Origin: Anomaloglossus baeobatrachus
Taxonomy: Eukaryota > Chordata > Amphibia > Anura > Aromobatidae
Direction: 5' to 3'
Assembly: GCF_048569485.1 (NCBI RefSeq)
Contig: NC_134353.1
Span: forward strand, 702,572,958 to 702,636,957
Length of the DNA: 64,000 nucleotides
Under the pieces are notes generated by a model that was not told the origin of the DNA, did not search any database, and saw only the letters and a list, made by a program, of their open reading frames with translations. The translations under genes were made by a program, and so were the position numbers. How positions within the stretch are numbered: the first letter of the stretch is position 1; each line of letters begins with the position of its first letter. Below are positions 33,276-43,721 of the stretch, piece by piece.

Positions 33276-33832
33276 TGTGTAAATCAGATTTTATTCGAAT
33301 AAAGAACATGTTTACAAGTTATAGGATAGGCAACATATGATATAGAGTAGAATAACTCAAATCTTGGAGGTAATAAGTAATACAACACTTTTCTACTTGC
33401 ATAATAATTCCTTTGATTACACACTTCAGGTCAGACCATCATCACCCATGTAATAGCTTTGCTTTGGAGATGATGCCCACTGGGTGACCAACAATCCGAC
33501 CCCCATACAAAAATGTATGGAGCCTCGTTTAGAAAGGGGAGGCAACGTAGATGCACAAAGTCCCTGAGATGGCAATTCTGTCTAACAATGTAAACATAAC
33601 ATAAAATGTACAAAGAGGAAAGAAAGATGAGAAAAGAGGAAATGTAGGGGGAGAGGGAAAAGAAAAGAAGGACCAAGAAGATGTCTCGTCTGGGTCGTGT
33701 GCAGCCCCCGGCACTTTTTTTTTGTGGAGTGGACAATCACAGAGGTCTCACACCCCCAACTAAAGCTTGAAGCCATAGTACCAGGTCTAGTGTCTCTCTA
33801 CACATAATCCACGGCGCCCACAGCCTGAACAC
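33276..33832 (-). other. 3' UTR of L1 #1
   Basis: Non-coding 3' part with AATAAA-like signal (minus strand) near 33300 and a pyrimidine-rich sense tract at 33600-33690. L1 #2 has a comparable tract at 50840-50950. Confidence 0.6.
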
Positions 33833-34801
33833 TCACTCCCCCGAGTCCGATGGCTGGCTGACCAGCAACTCCATCCTATAGATCTGGTTAATCTTGGCCA
33901 CCAGTTCAGCCCGCAAGGGCACTTTGGTCTGCCTCCAGTACCTTGGGATTAATCTCCTTGCCCCCGTCAAAAAATGCCTTAACAGGCTTCTCTTGAAGTT
34001 GGCAATCAAGATATTGCTTAAGGATAGAAGAGCCAGTTCCGGCGTCGGCTCAAACCTAGTGGATGACACTTTATTCACAAGGGCAAACACGTCTAGCCAA
34101 AAATATTGTATGAGAGGACAAGACCACCACATGTGGATGTATGAGCCTCTATCATTTGAGCATCTCCAGCATTCTTCAGAGACAGATGGGAACATGGAAT
34201 GAATACTGGAGGGGCAGTGATACCACCTGGAAACTATTTTGTAGCCCCGTTCCTGTGACGCTACATCCAGCAATGACTTGTGGGTAAAGAGTAATATTTT
34301 TGAGCGTTGCTCTTGCGTGAGGGGTCTCCCCAAATCCACCTAGCATTTCAAGAAGAAAGGGACATCATCCTCCCGTCCAGACAACTCAATCTGGAACATT
34401 TTGTATAGTAGGGCAATGGTGTGTTCCAGAGGCTCTCTCCCCAGACACAGAGACTCAAAGGGCGTCAAGGGCCTATAAAAGTTAGTTTGTGGTGAAAGGG
34501 AGTTACTAAAACTCTTCAATTGCTTATAACCAAACCAAGCAGGGAAGAAAGAATGAAGGGGCCTCATACCCACATTGGACACTAGATCCCTCATTATGGA
34601 CACCATGCCTCTGGACATGCGAAGAAATATGTTGCCTGTTAAATCTGTCGGGAGAAGAGAATTATTGTGTAAAGGAGTCAGTGGTCCAGGTATAGTGGAA
34701 ATGTCCAGTAGTGCGTTCGAACTCCTGAGAAATGAGGACAAGCTCTTTACGAGGAACGGCCTGGCCTGAGTGCATAGGTGCGAAGGGGCTGGCGACCACA
34801 A
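33833..34801 (-). pseudogene. L1 #1 ORF2, C-terminal region
   Basis: Two adjacent frames, 34340-34801 and 33833-34339, encode the post-RT region. The second has CWRCSNDRGSYIHMWWSCPLI, the Cys-rich CxxC...HxxxxC motif of L1 ORF2 C-termini, aligning with CWRCQTSVGSMLHVWWSCPG of L1 #2. A stop between the two frames (34340-34342) shows decay. Confidence 0.85.
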
Positions 34802-34865
34802 CTCTACGAGAGGGACTCAGTCTTTCTGAGACATCTCCACCTCCACCCAGCGCTTGGAGGTTTTG

Positions 34866-35903
34866 TTATGGTAGAGATCCAGAAGGCATGTTCCCAATGA
34901 AGCAAGGTGATATTTTTTGAGGTCTGGAAGGCCTGCCCCCCCCCGCAAGTCTAGGCTTGCTCAGGACTCTATAGGCCAGCCGAGGCCGTCTGTGTGCCCA
35001 GACGAATCTGGATTTGACCGTTTTTAATCGTGAAAAAAAGGAAGCTGGCAAGGGTATGGGAATTGCCTGAAAAAAATATAACAGGCGAGGCAGAATATCC
35101 ATCTTTATGGCATTTATCCTGCCTAACCAGGATATTGGCAGCTTATTCCATTTCAGGAGATCCACCTCTATCTTCCCCAAAACGTTAAGGATATTAGCTC
35201 CGTACAAGGACGAGACATCAGCAGTCAAGTCAATGCCAAGATATGACAATGATTTCCCTTGCCACCTAAAGGGGAACGACGCTCGAAGCTGATCGATCAC
35301 CTGGTGCGTGAGGGAAATATTAAGCGCCTCTGACTTGTGCATGTTCATTTTAAAATTGCTCAGAGAGCCAAATCTGTGTAGTTCCAACATAATGTTCGGT
35401 AGGCTCGTCACTGGATTTGTTATGAACAGCATCAAGTCATCTGCGAAGAGAGCTAGTTTATCCTCCCTGCGCGGAGCCGGGACCCCTTTAATTGATTGGT
35501 TGGACCTTATTGCCACAGCCAAGTGTTCCATTGTGAGAACATAGAGCAGGGGGGACAACGGGCACCCCTGCCGCGTTCCGTTTTTGATGTCAAAGGAATG
35601 GGAAATACCCCCGTTAACCTTAATCTGAGCAGAGGGGTTCGTATATAAAGCCGAGATCCTATGTAGCATTGTTTGCTGCAGACCTGCTGCCTCAAAGACC
35701 TGGAACATGAACTCCCAGTGCACCCTGTAAAAGGCCTTTTCTGCGTCCACTGACAGGATGCACGTGGGTAATCCAGTCCTCCGCACTCTATCAATCAGGG
35801 ATATTGCACATATTGTGTTATCTCTTGATTCTCGTCCTCTAACAAATCCTACTTGATCAGTGCTAAAAAGACAGGGAAGATGCGGCTGCAGTCTATTTGA
35901 GAT
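34866..35903 (-). pseudogene. L1 #1 ORF2, reverse transcriptase core
   Basis: Contains STDQVGFVRGRESRDNT, LSVDAEKAFYRVHWEF (motif A), NGTRQGCPLSPLLYVLTMEHL (motif B) and ALFADDLMLFI (motif C FADD). All RT blocks are present. The first residues of the apparent frame above 35921 come from a nested L1 3' fragment and not from ORF2. The true frame resumes at 36280. Confidence 0.9.
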
Positions 35904-35921
35904 GAGCTTGGCATACATTTT

Positions 35922-36261
35922 TTTTTTCCAAACATTTTTATTGATTTCCAAATTTTATAAAAACCATAACAAAATGAGTATGATTAAAGGGAAGGACAAT
36001 CAATTGACAGAATATGGTATAGAAGAAGAAAAAAAAAGTGGTACAACCCCCTCTTGCTAGTCCAGATTATTCTTCCATAAAAAATGACATATAATGAAAC
36101 CGAACTAGAAAGTCAAAATAAACCACATGTAATATAGTCCCTTAAACCCCTGTGTCATTCTCTAGTAGTTCCAAAATCAATGATGTGTCTTACTTCCTTG
36201 ACGTCTCGCCTCCTCCTTCCTCTCGAGCCCCCGCTAAGTGAGCCTCAGGTTGCCCAAGCTA
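35922..36261 (-). mobile_element. 5'-truncated L1 3' end nested in L1 #1
   Basis: The 18-bp TSD GAGCTTGGCATACATTTT lies at 35904-35921 and 36262-36279. On the minus strand the insert ends AATCAATAAAAATGTTTGG plus a poly-A run, as in retrotransposed LINE 3' ends. No coding. Confidence 0.85.
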
Positions 36262-36279
36262 GAGCTTGGCATACATTTT

Positions 36280-36539
36280 ATTATCTATATTGATCAATGA
36301 TATTGGTCTATAGCTCCCACACTGGGAGGGGTCTTTACCTGGCTTGGGGAGCACAATTATATTGGCTGCCAGCGCCTGTTTCGGGAAGGATCCACCATTG
36401 GATACACAATTACAAGTCGACAAAAATTGGGGGCTCAATTGGTCAATAAAGCGCTTATAGAAACCCGCTGTAAAGCCATCAGGCCCTGGGTTATTCCCAA
36501 TTTTTAAATCTTTAATGATGTCTGTTACCTCCTCTAATG
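36280..36539 (-). pseudogene. L1 #1 ORF2, RT N-terminal segment
   Basis: Between the two nested insertions the minus strand encodes NNPGPDGFTAGFYK, NIIVLPKPGKDPSQC and YRPISLINIDNKMYAKL, the standard L1 RT finger blocks. Confidence 0.88.
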
Positions 36540-36630
36540 TGCATACAAATCAGAGTGAAGAGGGGGTTAATGCCGCGCATCAGCCAAAATGAAGATGTAG
36601 CACGTTGATGTTATAAACGTATTCTTTTAT

Positions 36631-36680
36631 TCCATCGGTCTACGCGTTTCGAGGATATACCTCTTCTTCAGGACCAGTGC
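36631..36680 (-). ncRNA. Hammerhead motif, PLE 2 3' arm
   Basis: Complement of the motif at 39901-39950 with one change: CTGAAGA (36671-36665), stem II GAGG/CCTC, GAAA, GTA, then GACC pairing with GGTC. Confidence 0.65.
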
Positions 36681-36759
36681 ATCAACGTAGTATAGCATAA
36701 ATGAAGAGGTCAGACATATATATACAGCTGATAACAGAGAGCACCGCCCATTAGATGAA

Positions 36760-36779
36760 GAAAAAAAAAAAAAAAAAAA
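36760..36779. repeat. Poly-A tract in the PLE 2 left arm
   Basis: About 18 A residues; the right arm has the matching poly-T near 39810-39820. Confidence 0.7.
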
Positions 36780-37466
36780 CACTTGGAGGGACCACTGATT
36801 CAGTGACATAACAGATATTTAGTAGAACTCAAATTCACATATAGACTAATAGATAATAATGAATAACGAATATAAAAGTTATAGGAGTGACAAATTATTT
36901 TGAAAAGAAAAAAAGAAAACAGAAATTATTATATGAAGAAAAAAAACCTTTTCTAGGTGTGAACATTACACTAGAACCCACATAGGGTGGATTCCTTAAA
37001 ACCTCAAAGTCAGTGTTATTAGTGAAACTGGCTATTCCATATTCTGTGAAAGATGTGTAGGAAATAAAAGAATCAAATGTGAAAACAAAAGAGGAGTGTA
37101 TAGTATGAGATCTATGTGTATTAAAAGGATAGGGTCTATGTGTATTAAAAAACCTGAAGTGACATTCACAATTAATAAAAAATAGCGCTGACCGGAAAAA
37201 CATTAAAAATACGTAAAACCTTTATTAAGATCAATAAAAAATGTTAAAACTTGTAGAAACATCACCACAGTGAAAAAGGAAAATTCGTGTTATATTCAGG
37301 GCTCAGGAGCGAGTAGCATAACAGAGCGCTGATAGAAGACAGGTCAAGAAAGTCCAGACCGTGGGAAATAATGCTTATGCGCATGTCCTGCAAGGTAACT
37401 CCAGTGCAGATGCTAGTCAATTGCATATCTAGGGAGCCCATAGGAGAGATGCTGCATAGAGGAGAG

Positions 37467-37468
<2 letters not shown>

Positions 37469-37541
<73 letters not shown>
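37469..37541. repeat. (TA)n microsatellite, PLE 2 left arm
   Basis: About 36 TA units at the position equivalent to the (TA)n at 39069-39122 in the right arm, so the tract predates or arose with the inverted duplication. Confidence 0.95.
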
Positions 37542-37545
<4 letters not shown>

Positions 37546-37920
37546 TGTACAAGAAAAAAAACAAAAAGTGCAGTAGATCACAGGAGTATATTCATAGTAG
37601 ATCAGGGATGGGATTGAATAAATAAATAAAACCAAAAATTGTATCGGCAGTAAGAGGAAGCCCACCTGATATTAGTACTAAACCACAAAAGGGAAAGTCT
37701 GTATTGTTTACAGCCCCCAATAGTATTACAAAACAGTGCTACAAAAATAAATACTATAAAAATAAAAAAACAAAAAAAACAAAAAATAAAAAAAAATATA
37801 AAAAAATAATAATAATATATAACAAAAAAACACAAAAAAAACCAACATTAAAATCATTAATATTGTTACAACAAGCTTCAGAAATATGGCCATGTTCTTG
37901 TAGTAAGAGGATTTATAAGA

Positions 37921-38880
37921 TCAATAAAATAAATCAGTTACTTCGTTGAGACCCAAAGGCTTCAATGTATTCAGTTTATAAATCCAAAAGGTTTCCTTTT
38001 TACTCAACATTTCATGTCTATTGGAGATATTGCTGGAAATCTGTTCTATAGGAGTAATAGTAAAATTTATCTTTTTGTCATGCACCATCGTACAATGACG
38101 TGAAAGACCATGAAGCAGGAAACCTTTTTTGATATTATGCCTGTGGGAATTTAAACGATTATGTAATGCCTGTGTGGTACTGCCTATGTATTGCTTCCCA
38201 CACAGGCAGTCAATCAGATACACCACAAAATCTGATTGACAGGTCATGTGTCCCTTAATGGAGTAAAGTTCTGGCTCTCCCCTTGGGCCAAAACTCTTTC
38301 TCCTATGTTTAATTATATTGCAACATAAGCATTTATTTGAGAAGCATTTGCACGCACCCATAGGAAGATCAGTCATTCTCTTATAATCATTATTAAAGAT
38401 TCTTAGTCTGCTGGGTGCCACAACATTGCGACTAGTGGGTGCCCTTCTAAAGGTAATGCCAGAGTGGTCAGGAATATTACTACTCAAAACCGGATCATTT
38501 TTGAGAATGTTCCAATGTTTGGATAGTATTCTTTTTATGGACCCGTTGTCCTCACTAAAAGTGGTAATGAAATTTGATATAAAATTATTCTCTGTTGTTG
38601 ATACAGATTTTTCTGCGTTGGATAAAATTAAGTCCTCCTGTTTCAGACCCCGGGTCTCATTAAAGGCATTTTTTAAAACTTTTTTGGGGTATTCTTTCTC
38701 TAAAAACCGATTTAATAAAATTTTGGCCTGTGCTTCAAAGTCCTCATCCTGGCTACAATTCCTTCTGATTTTTCTATACTGATTTCGGGGAATATTAAGA
38801 AGCCATTTGTTATAATGGGCGCTATTAAAATGTATATATCCATTAGTGTCTACCATTTTAAAAAAAGTTTTAGTAATAAG
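37921..38880 (-). pseudogene. PLE 2 C-terminal protein: linker and GIY-YIG endonuclease
   Basis: An open minus-strand frame of about 320 codons. It starts with FFKMVDTNGYIHFNSAHYNK and IPRNQYRKIRRNC, which align with the post-RT linker of PLE 1 (SSSHPKSVISGIPIGQFLR). It continues with a Cys cluster (CKCFSNKCLCC) and the nuclease VVYLIDCLCGKQYIGSTTQ with Arg and His downstream. It ends TLKPLGLNEVTDLFY. The RT catalytic domain is absent by 5' truncation. The first codons of the apparent longer frame (to 38913) come from the inverted arm. Confidence 0.88.
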
Positions 38881-39068
38881 ACAAATTATTATACTATTGG
38901 GGGCTGTAAACAATACAGACTTTCCTTTTTGGGGTTTAGTACTAATATCAGGTGGGCTTCCTCTTACTGCCGATACAATTTTTGGTTTTATTTATTTATT
39001 AAATCCCATCCCTGATCTACTATGAATATACTCCTGTGATCTACTGCACTTTTTGTTTTTTTTCTTGT

Positions 39069-39122
<54 letters not shown>
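39069..39122. repeat. (TA)n microsatellite, PLE 2 right arm
   Basis: About 25 TA units; counterpart of 37469-37541. Confidence 0.95.
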
Positions 39123-39125
<3 letters not shown>

Positions 39126-39900
39126 TCTCCTCTATGCAGCATCTCTCCTATGGGCTCCCTAGATATGCAATTGACTAGCATCTGCACTGGAGTTACCTTG
39201 CAGGACATGCGCATTATTTCCCACGGTCTGGACTTTCTTGACCTGTCTTCTATCAGCGCTCTGTTATGCTACTCGCTCCTGAGCCCTGAATATAACACGA
39301 ATTTTCCTTTTTCACTGTGGTGATGTTTCCACAAGTTTTAACATTTTTTATTGATCTTAATAAAGGTTTTACGTATTTTTAATGTTTTTCCGGTCAGCGC
39401 TATTTTTTATTAATTGTGAATGTCACTTCAGGTTTTTTTAATACACATAGACCCTATCCTTTTAATACACATAGATTTCATACTATACACTCCTCTTTTG
39501 TTTTCACATTTGATTCTTTTATTTCCTACACATCTCTCACAGAATATGGAATAGCCAGTTTCACTAATAACACTGACTTTGAGGTTTTAAGGAATCCACC
39601 CTATGTGGGTTCTAGTGTAATGTTCACACCTAGAAAAGGGTTTTTTTCTTCATATAATAATTTCTGTTTTCTTTTTTTCTTTTCAAAATAATTTGTCACT
39701 CCTATAACTTTTATATTCGTTATTCATTATTATCTATTAGTCTATATGTGAATTTGAGTTCTACTAAATATCTGTTATGTCACTGAATCAGTGGTCCCTC
39801 CCAGTGTGTTTTTTTTTTTTCTTCATCTAATGGGCGGTGCTCTCTGTTATCAGCTGTATATATATGTCTGACATCTTCATTTATGCTATACTATGTTGAT

Positions 39901-39950
39901 GCACTGGTCCTGAAGAAGAGGTATATCCTCGAAACGCGTAGACCGATGCA
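39901..39950 (+). ncRNA. Hammerhead motif, PLE 2 right arm
   Basis: CTGAAGA (39910-39916) fits CUGANGA. Stem II is GAGG/CCTC, then GAAA (39931-39934) and triplet GTA (39938-39940). Stem I is GGTC (39906-39909) with GACC (39941-39944), extended by GCA/TGC beyond two mismatches. Stem III is extremely short (CGCG), as in PLE hammerheads thought to work as dimers. Confidence 0.68.
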
Positions 39951-40204
39951 ATAAAAGAATATGTTTATAACATCAACGTGCTACATCTTCATTTTGGCTG
40001 ATGCGCGGCATTAACCCCCTCTTCACTCTGATTTGTATGCACATCCACGTGGGGCTGCAGCAGACACCATCATCCTATGCTTTATCAGTGGTTGTGACTA
40101 TCACAACCTTTTCAGGTGAGTGTATTTTTCCTGATCTACCTCACTGATCTGTTGGTATTACACTATCAGCGCTCCTTATTTTTCAGTTTATACCTCCTCT
40201 AATG

Positions 40205-40409
40205 AGAAGTCTTCCTCTAGGCCCGTGGTTATTATTGGGTCCAGCTCTGGTAATTTGGTAGAGCGAATATACATTTTTATTTTCTCTACTAATTGTTGTT
40301 TAGGGAGGTCGAAAAAATGTCCCATAATATTGTATACATTTTGATAATATTCCCTAAAGCATTGTAATATCCCCTTTATGTTCTGGATTTTTTTTCCCCT
40401 GTTGATCAT
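40205..40409 (-). pseudogene. L1 #1 ORF2, segment before the RT
   Basis: Minus-strand reading GILQCFREYYQNVYNI and ITTGLEEDFSLEEV, matching the region before the RT in L1 #2 (FRTYYAKLYNIPT, EAESLEEDFSDTEL). Interrupted at 40204 by PLE 2; the frame continues at 36539. Confidence 0.85.
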
Positions 40410-41010
40410 TTATGAATGGTACGTGAGAAGCCAAGTTACGTGGGTGTAGTGCTCTGGACAGAAACCTGCCGCTCCCATTCCCATACTGGTAGAACCTGCC
40501 CTTAAGTCTTTCCCTCCAGCATCATGTTCTCTGGTCTAAGATGGACAGCAGTTTCTGCCTGGCTGTAGATAATTGGCCAAATATGTGCTGCGCATTTGTG
40601 TGTTTGTGGGCGGACTCTAGGTCAGAGATCTGGGAAGAAAGCGTTTTGATCTCCTCCATTCTTTCCTTTTTAAGCCGACTGCCATGTTTTATGAGGACTC
40701 CTCTCAGGACACATTTGAATGCCTCCCACTTCATGGATGGGGCAGATTGATCAGCTACGTGATCCAGTGTGACGTTTGAGATTGTCTGGGTCACGTCTAC
40801 CAAGCATGACGTATCCTACTATAAGTTCTCATTGAGGCGCCATGTGGATCCTGACCTTACTGCTTTGCCAAATTGTATGGAAAGATATATAGGGGCGTGG
40901 TCAGACCAAAGGATGGAGCCTATCTTTGTATTTAAGTGGAAATCTAGGAGTGTCTGGGATATGAAGAAATAGTCAATCCTGCTGTAAAGTCGGTGTGGCA
41001 TGGAGTAATA
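40410..41010 (-). pseudogene. L1 #1 ORF2, endonuclease C-terminus and connector
   Basis: The minus strand encodes YSRIDYFFIS and LWSDHAPIYLSI, the C-terminal APE-type endonuclease blocks (RxDHFxxS and SDHAP), then a helical connector with KWEAFKCVLRGVLIKHGSRL. The N-terminal endonuclease is missing: upstream sequence is the pyrimidine tract. Stops near 40522 and 40819 break the frame. Confidence 0.82.
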
Positions 41011-41029
41011 CTTATTTGAAGTGGGGGAT

Positions 41030-41340
41030 TGGAGAAGGTGAACTGGTGAGAGAGGGCGAAGAAATGGAAGGAAGGGGGGGCAGAGGGGAGAGAAGAGAGG
41101 GTGAGGAGGAGGGAGGAAGAGTGGGAAAGAGGGGGGAGAGGGAGGGGGGGAAGAGGGTGGGAGAGGGAGGGGGGAGAGGGGGGAGAGGGAGAGGGGGAAG
41201 AGGGTTGGAGAGAGAGGGAGGAGAGGGAGGAGGGCAAGGGGGTAGAGGGAGAGGGTGAGAAGGGAGGGGGAGGAGGGGAAAAGGGGGTAAGAGGGGGAGA
41301 AGGGGGGGAGGGAGAAGAAGGGAGAAGGAAGAGGTTTGTT
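41030..41340. repeat. Purine-rich (GGGAGA)n tract in L1 #1
   Basis: About 300 bp of almost pure A/G on the plus strand, that is C/T on the L1 sense strand, between ORF1 and ORF2. L1 #2 has a similar tract at 55280-55770. Frames over it are low-complexity artefacts. Confidence 0.9.
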
Positions 41341-41602
41341 TGTTTTTTTGTTTGTTGTTTTTTTTTGTGCAGGAAGAGAGAGCAAAGTCACAAACTATCT
41401 AATGTTATTCTGACTTCAGAAAAAAGGTACAAACAACTCATGAATCTCCATGTCAGATTGTTAATGGGTAGAAGGAGAAGAAATCATGGCATCCCTGTTT
41501 TAGGACCAGAGAAAGGGATGTAATGAGACCCAATGGGTCTGTCTTCCAACCACTTGTTGGTTCCAACCACCTCCCTGAAACTTTTAAATGTCAAAGGAGA
41601 TC

Positions 41603-41842
41603 TCAAGAAGGGGACCTCTGTGGCTCCATTGGGGTCTGTTTGGGGTTTTTCTGTCTGTTCCTCGATCCTGAGGCCTCTTGCCAATTGGGTGGAATCACCT
41701 GCAGGTGTAGGCTTTTCGGCCAGTCAGGTAGATCTGTCATTGGTAACTCAAATGTTCCAAGGAACTTAGGAAGATCCCCAAGGGACCGAAATATCGCCGA
41801 CTTCCAAATCATGTTTGGTGGGGAGAGATTTACTAATGTCAC
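41603..41842 (-). pseudogene. L1 #1 ORF1, C-terminal part
   Basis: The reading WKSAIFRSLGDLPKFLGTFE and LPMTDLPDWP aligns with GKSAVLRSLGDLPNFLGTFE and LPMISLPDWP of L1 #2 ORF1. The coiled coil and RNA-binding middle of ORF1 are missing; the Tc1 sits close to this deletion. Confidence 0.85.
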
Positions 41843-41866
41843 GGAGATTCATCTCCTCAGAGTCTA

Positions 41867-43518
41867 CAGTTAGGTCCAGAAATATTTGGACAGTGACACA
41901 ATTTTCGCGAGTTGGGCTCTGCATGCCACCACATTGGATTTGAAATGAAACCTCTACAACAGAATTCAAGTGCAGATTGTAACGTTTAATTTGAAGGTTT
42001 GAACAAAAATATCTGATAGAAATTGTAGGAATTGTACACATTTCTTTACAAACACTCCACATTTTAGGAGGTCAAAAGTAATTGGACAAATAAACCAAAC
42101 CCAAACAAAATATTTTTATTTTTAATATTTTGTTGCGAATCCTTTGGAGGCAATCACTGCCTTAAGTCTGGAACCCATGGACATCACCAAACGCTGGGTT
42201 TCCTCCTTCTTAATGCTTTGCCAGGCCTTTACAGCCGCAGCCTTCAGGTCTTGCTTGTTTGTGGGTCTTTCCGTCTTAAGTCTGGATTTGAGCAAGTGAA
42301 ATGCATGCTCAATTGGGTTAAGATCTGGTGATTGACTTGGCCATTGCAGAATGTTCCACTTTTTTGCACTCATGAACTCCTGGGTAGCTTTGGCTGTATG
42401 CTTGGGGTCATTGTCCATCTGTACTATGAAGCGCCGTCCGATCAACTTTGCGGCATTTGGCTGAATCTGGGCTGAAAGTATATCCCGGTACACTTCAGAA
42501 TTCATCCGGCTACTCTTGTCTGCTGTTATGTCATCAATAAACACAAGTGACCCAGTGCCATTGAAAGCCATGCATGCCCATGGCATCACGTTGCCTCCAC
42601 CATGTTTTACAGAGGATGTGGTGTGCCTTGGATCATGTGCCGTTCCCTTTCTTCTCCAAACTTTTTTTTTCCCATCATTCTGGTACAGGTTGATCTTTGT
42701 CTCATCTGTCCATAGAATACTTTTCCAGAACTGAGCTGGCTTCATGAGGTGTTTTTCAGCAAATTTAACTCTGGCCTGTCTATTTTTGGAATTGATGAAT
42801 GGTTTGCATCTAGATGTGAACCCTTTGTATTTACTTTCATGGAGTCTTCTCTTTACTGTTGACTTAGAGACAGATACACCTACTTCACTGAGAGTGTTCT
42901 GGACTTCAGTTGATGTTGTGAACGGGTTCTTCTTCACCAAAGAAAGTATGCGGCGATCATCCACCACTGTTGTCATCCGTGGACGCCCAGGCCTTTTTGA
43001 GTTCCCAAGCTCACCAGTCAATTCCTTTTTTCTCAGAATGTACCCGACTGTTGATTTTGCTACTCCAAGCATGTCTGCTATCTCTCTGATGGATTTTTTC
43101 TTTTTTTTCAGCCTCAGGATGTTCTGCTTCACCTCAATTGAGAGTTCCTTAGACCGCATGTTGTCTGGTCACAGCAACATCTTCCAAATGCAAAACCACA
43201 CACCTGTAATCAACCCCAGACCTTTTAACTACTTCATTGATTACAGGTTAACGAGGGAGACGCCTTCAGAGTTAATTGCAGCCCTTAGAGTCCCTTGTCC
43301 AATTACTTTTGGTCCCTTGAAAAAGAGGAGGCTATGCATTACAGAGCTATGATTCCTAAACCCTTTCTCCGATTTGGATGTGAAAACTCTCACATTGCAG
43401 CTGGGAGTGTGCACTTTCAGCCCATATTATATATATAATTGTATTTCTGAACATGTTTTTGTAAACAGCTAAAATAACAAAACTTGTGTCACTGTCCAAA
43501 TATTTCTGGCCCTGACTG
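41867..43518 (-). mobile_element. Tc1-like transposon (copy B), apparently intact
   Basis: 1,652 bp with termini CAGTTAGGTCCAGAAATATT and the complement of CAGTCAGGGCCAGAAATATT, and TA duplications at 41865-41866 and 43519-43520. Inner direct repeats GGTCAAAAGTAATTGGACAA (about 42070) and its complement (about 43300) give the IR/DR structure. It encodes a complete transposase and lies in L1 #1 ORF1. Confidence 0.95.
42122..43159 (-). CDS. Tc1-like DDE transposase, full length
   Basis: 345 residues from ATG (43159) to stop, the usual length for Tc1 transposases. Its role is cut-and-paste excision and TA insertion. The N-terminus has paired-type helix-turn-helix segments (residues about 1-110; SIREIADMLGVAKSTVGYIL) with a basic RPGRPRM hinge. 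The DDE domain follows: ILWTDE (first Asp), VQMDNDPKHTAK (second Asp) and SPDLNPIEH (Glu), spaced DD34E. A GGGNVM glycine box lies between. No stop or frameshift. Subterminal repeats that it should bind are present on both sides. Copy A at 18788-20437 is nearly identical but frameshifted. Confidence 0.95.
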   Translation of the reverse strand: MRSKELSIEVKQNILRLKKKKKSIREIADMLGVAKSTVGYILRKKELTGELGNSKRPGRPRMTTVVDDRRILSLVKKNPFTTSTEVQNTLSEVGVSVSKSTVKRRLHESKYKGFTSRCKPFINSKNRQARVKFAEKHLMKPAQFWKSILWTDETKINLYQNDGKKKVWRRKGTAHDPRHTTSSVKHGGGNVMPWACMAFNGTGSLVFIDDITADKSSRMNSEVYRDILSAQIQPNAAKLIGRRFIVQMDNDPKHTAKATQEFMSAKKWNILQWPSQSPDLNPIEHAFHLLKSRLKTERPTNKQDLKAAAVKAWQSIKKEETQRLVMSMGSRLKAVIASKGFATKY

Positions 43519-43519
43519 T

Positions 43520-43677
43520 ATTTCATTCTCACTGGAATCCAGAGAAGTGGTGACTGGGGAATCCCCTACCTCTGAGATATGCTTCAGTGAGGAGTGTTGT
43601 TGGTTCCCTGCCGTCGGCATCTTGGCCTGAGCAGCTCGTGTTGGAGTGGGGGTACTGGAGACTAGGAAGCAATCCAT
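43520..43677 (-). pseudogene. L1 #1 ORF1, N-terminal part
   Basis: From ATG at 43677 the minus strand encodes MDCFLVSSTPTPTRAAQAKM and then SEVGDSPVTTSLDSSENEI before the Tc1 junction. An acidic, Ser-rich ORF1 start is expected in L1. The remainder of ORF1 is partly deleted. Confidence 0.7.
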
Positions 43678-43721
43678 CCTGCTTGTCCCGGTCTCCGGAT
43701 CTGCTGCTTGCTTGAGGGAAC

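Larger units (their letters stand above)
38893..40041. repeat. Right inverted arm of PLE 2
   Basis: Complementary to 36540-37730 over about 1.15 kb with few differences, for example CTCTGATTTGTATGC against GCATACAAATCAGAG and GGGGGCTGTAAACAATACAG against its complement. Confidence 0.92.
36540..40190 (-). mobile_element. PLE 2: 5'-truncated PLE with kilobase inverted arms
   Basis: The 14-bp TSD TACCTCCTCTAATG lies at 36526-36539 and 40191-40204. Arms 36540-37730 and 38893-40041 are inverted copies of the PLE 3' region. The middle holds the C-terminal PLE frame, and 40042-40190 is an unpaired tail. Body is on the minus strand. Both arms carry a hammerhead motif and a (TA)n tract. Confidence 0.88.
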
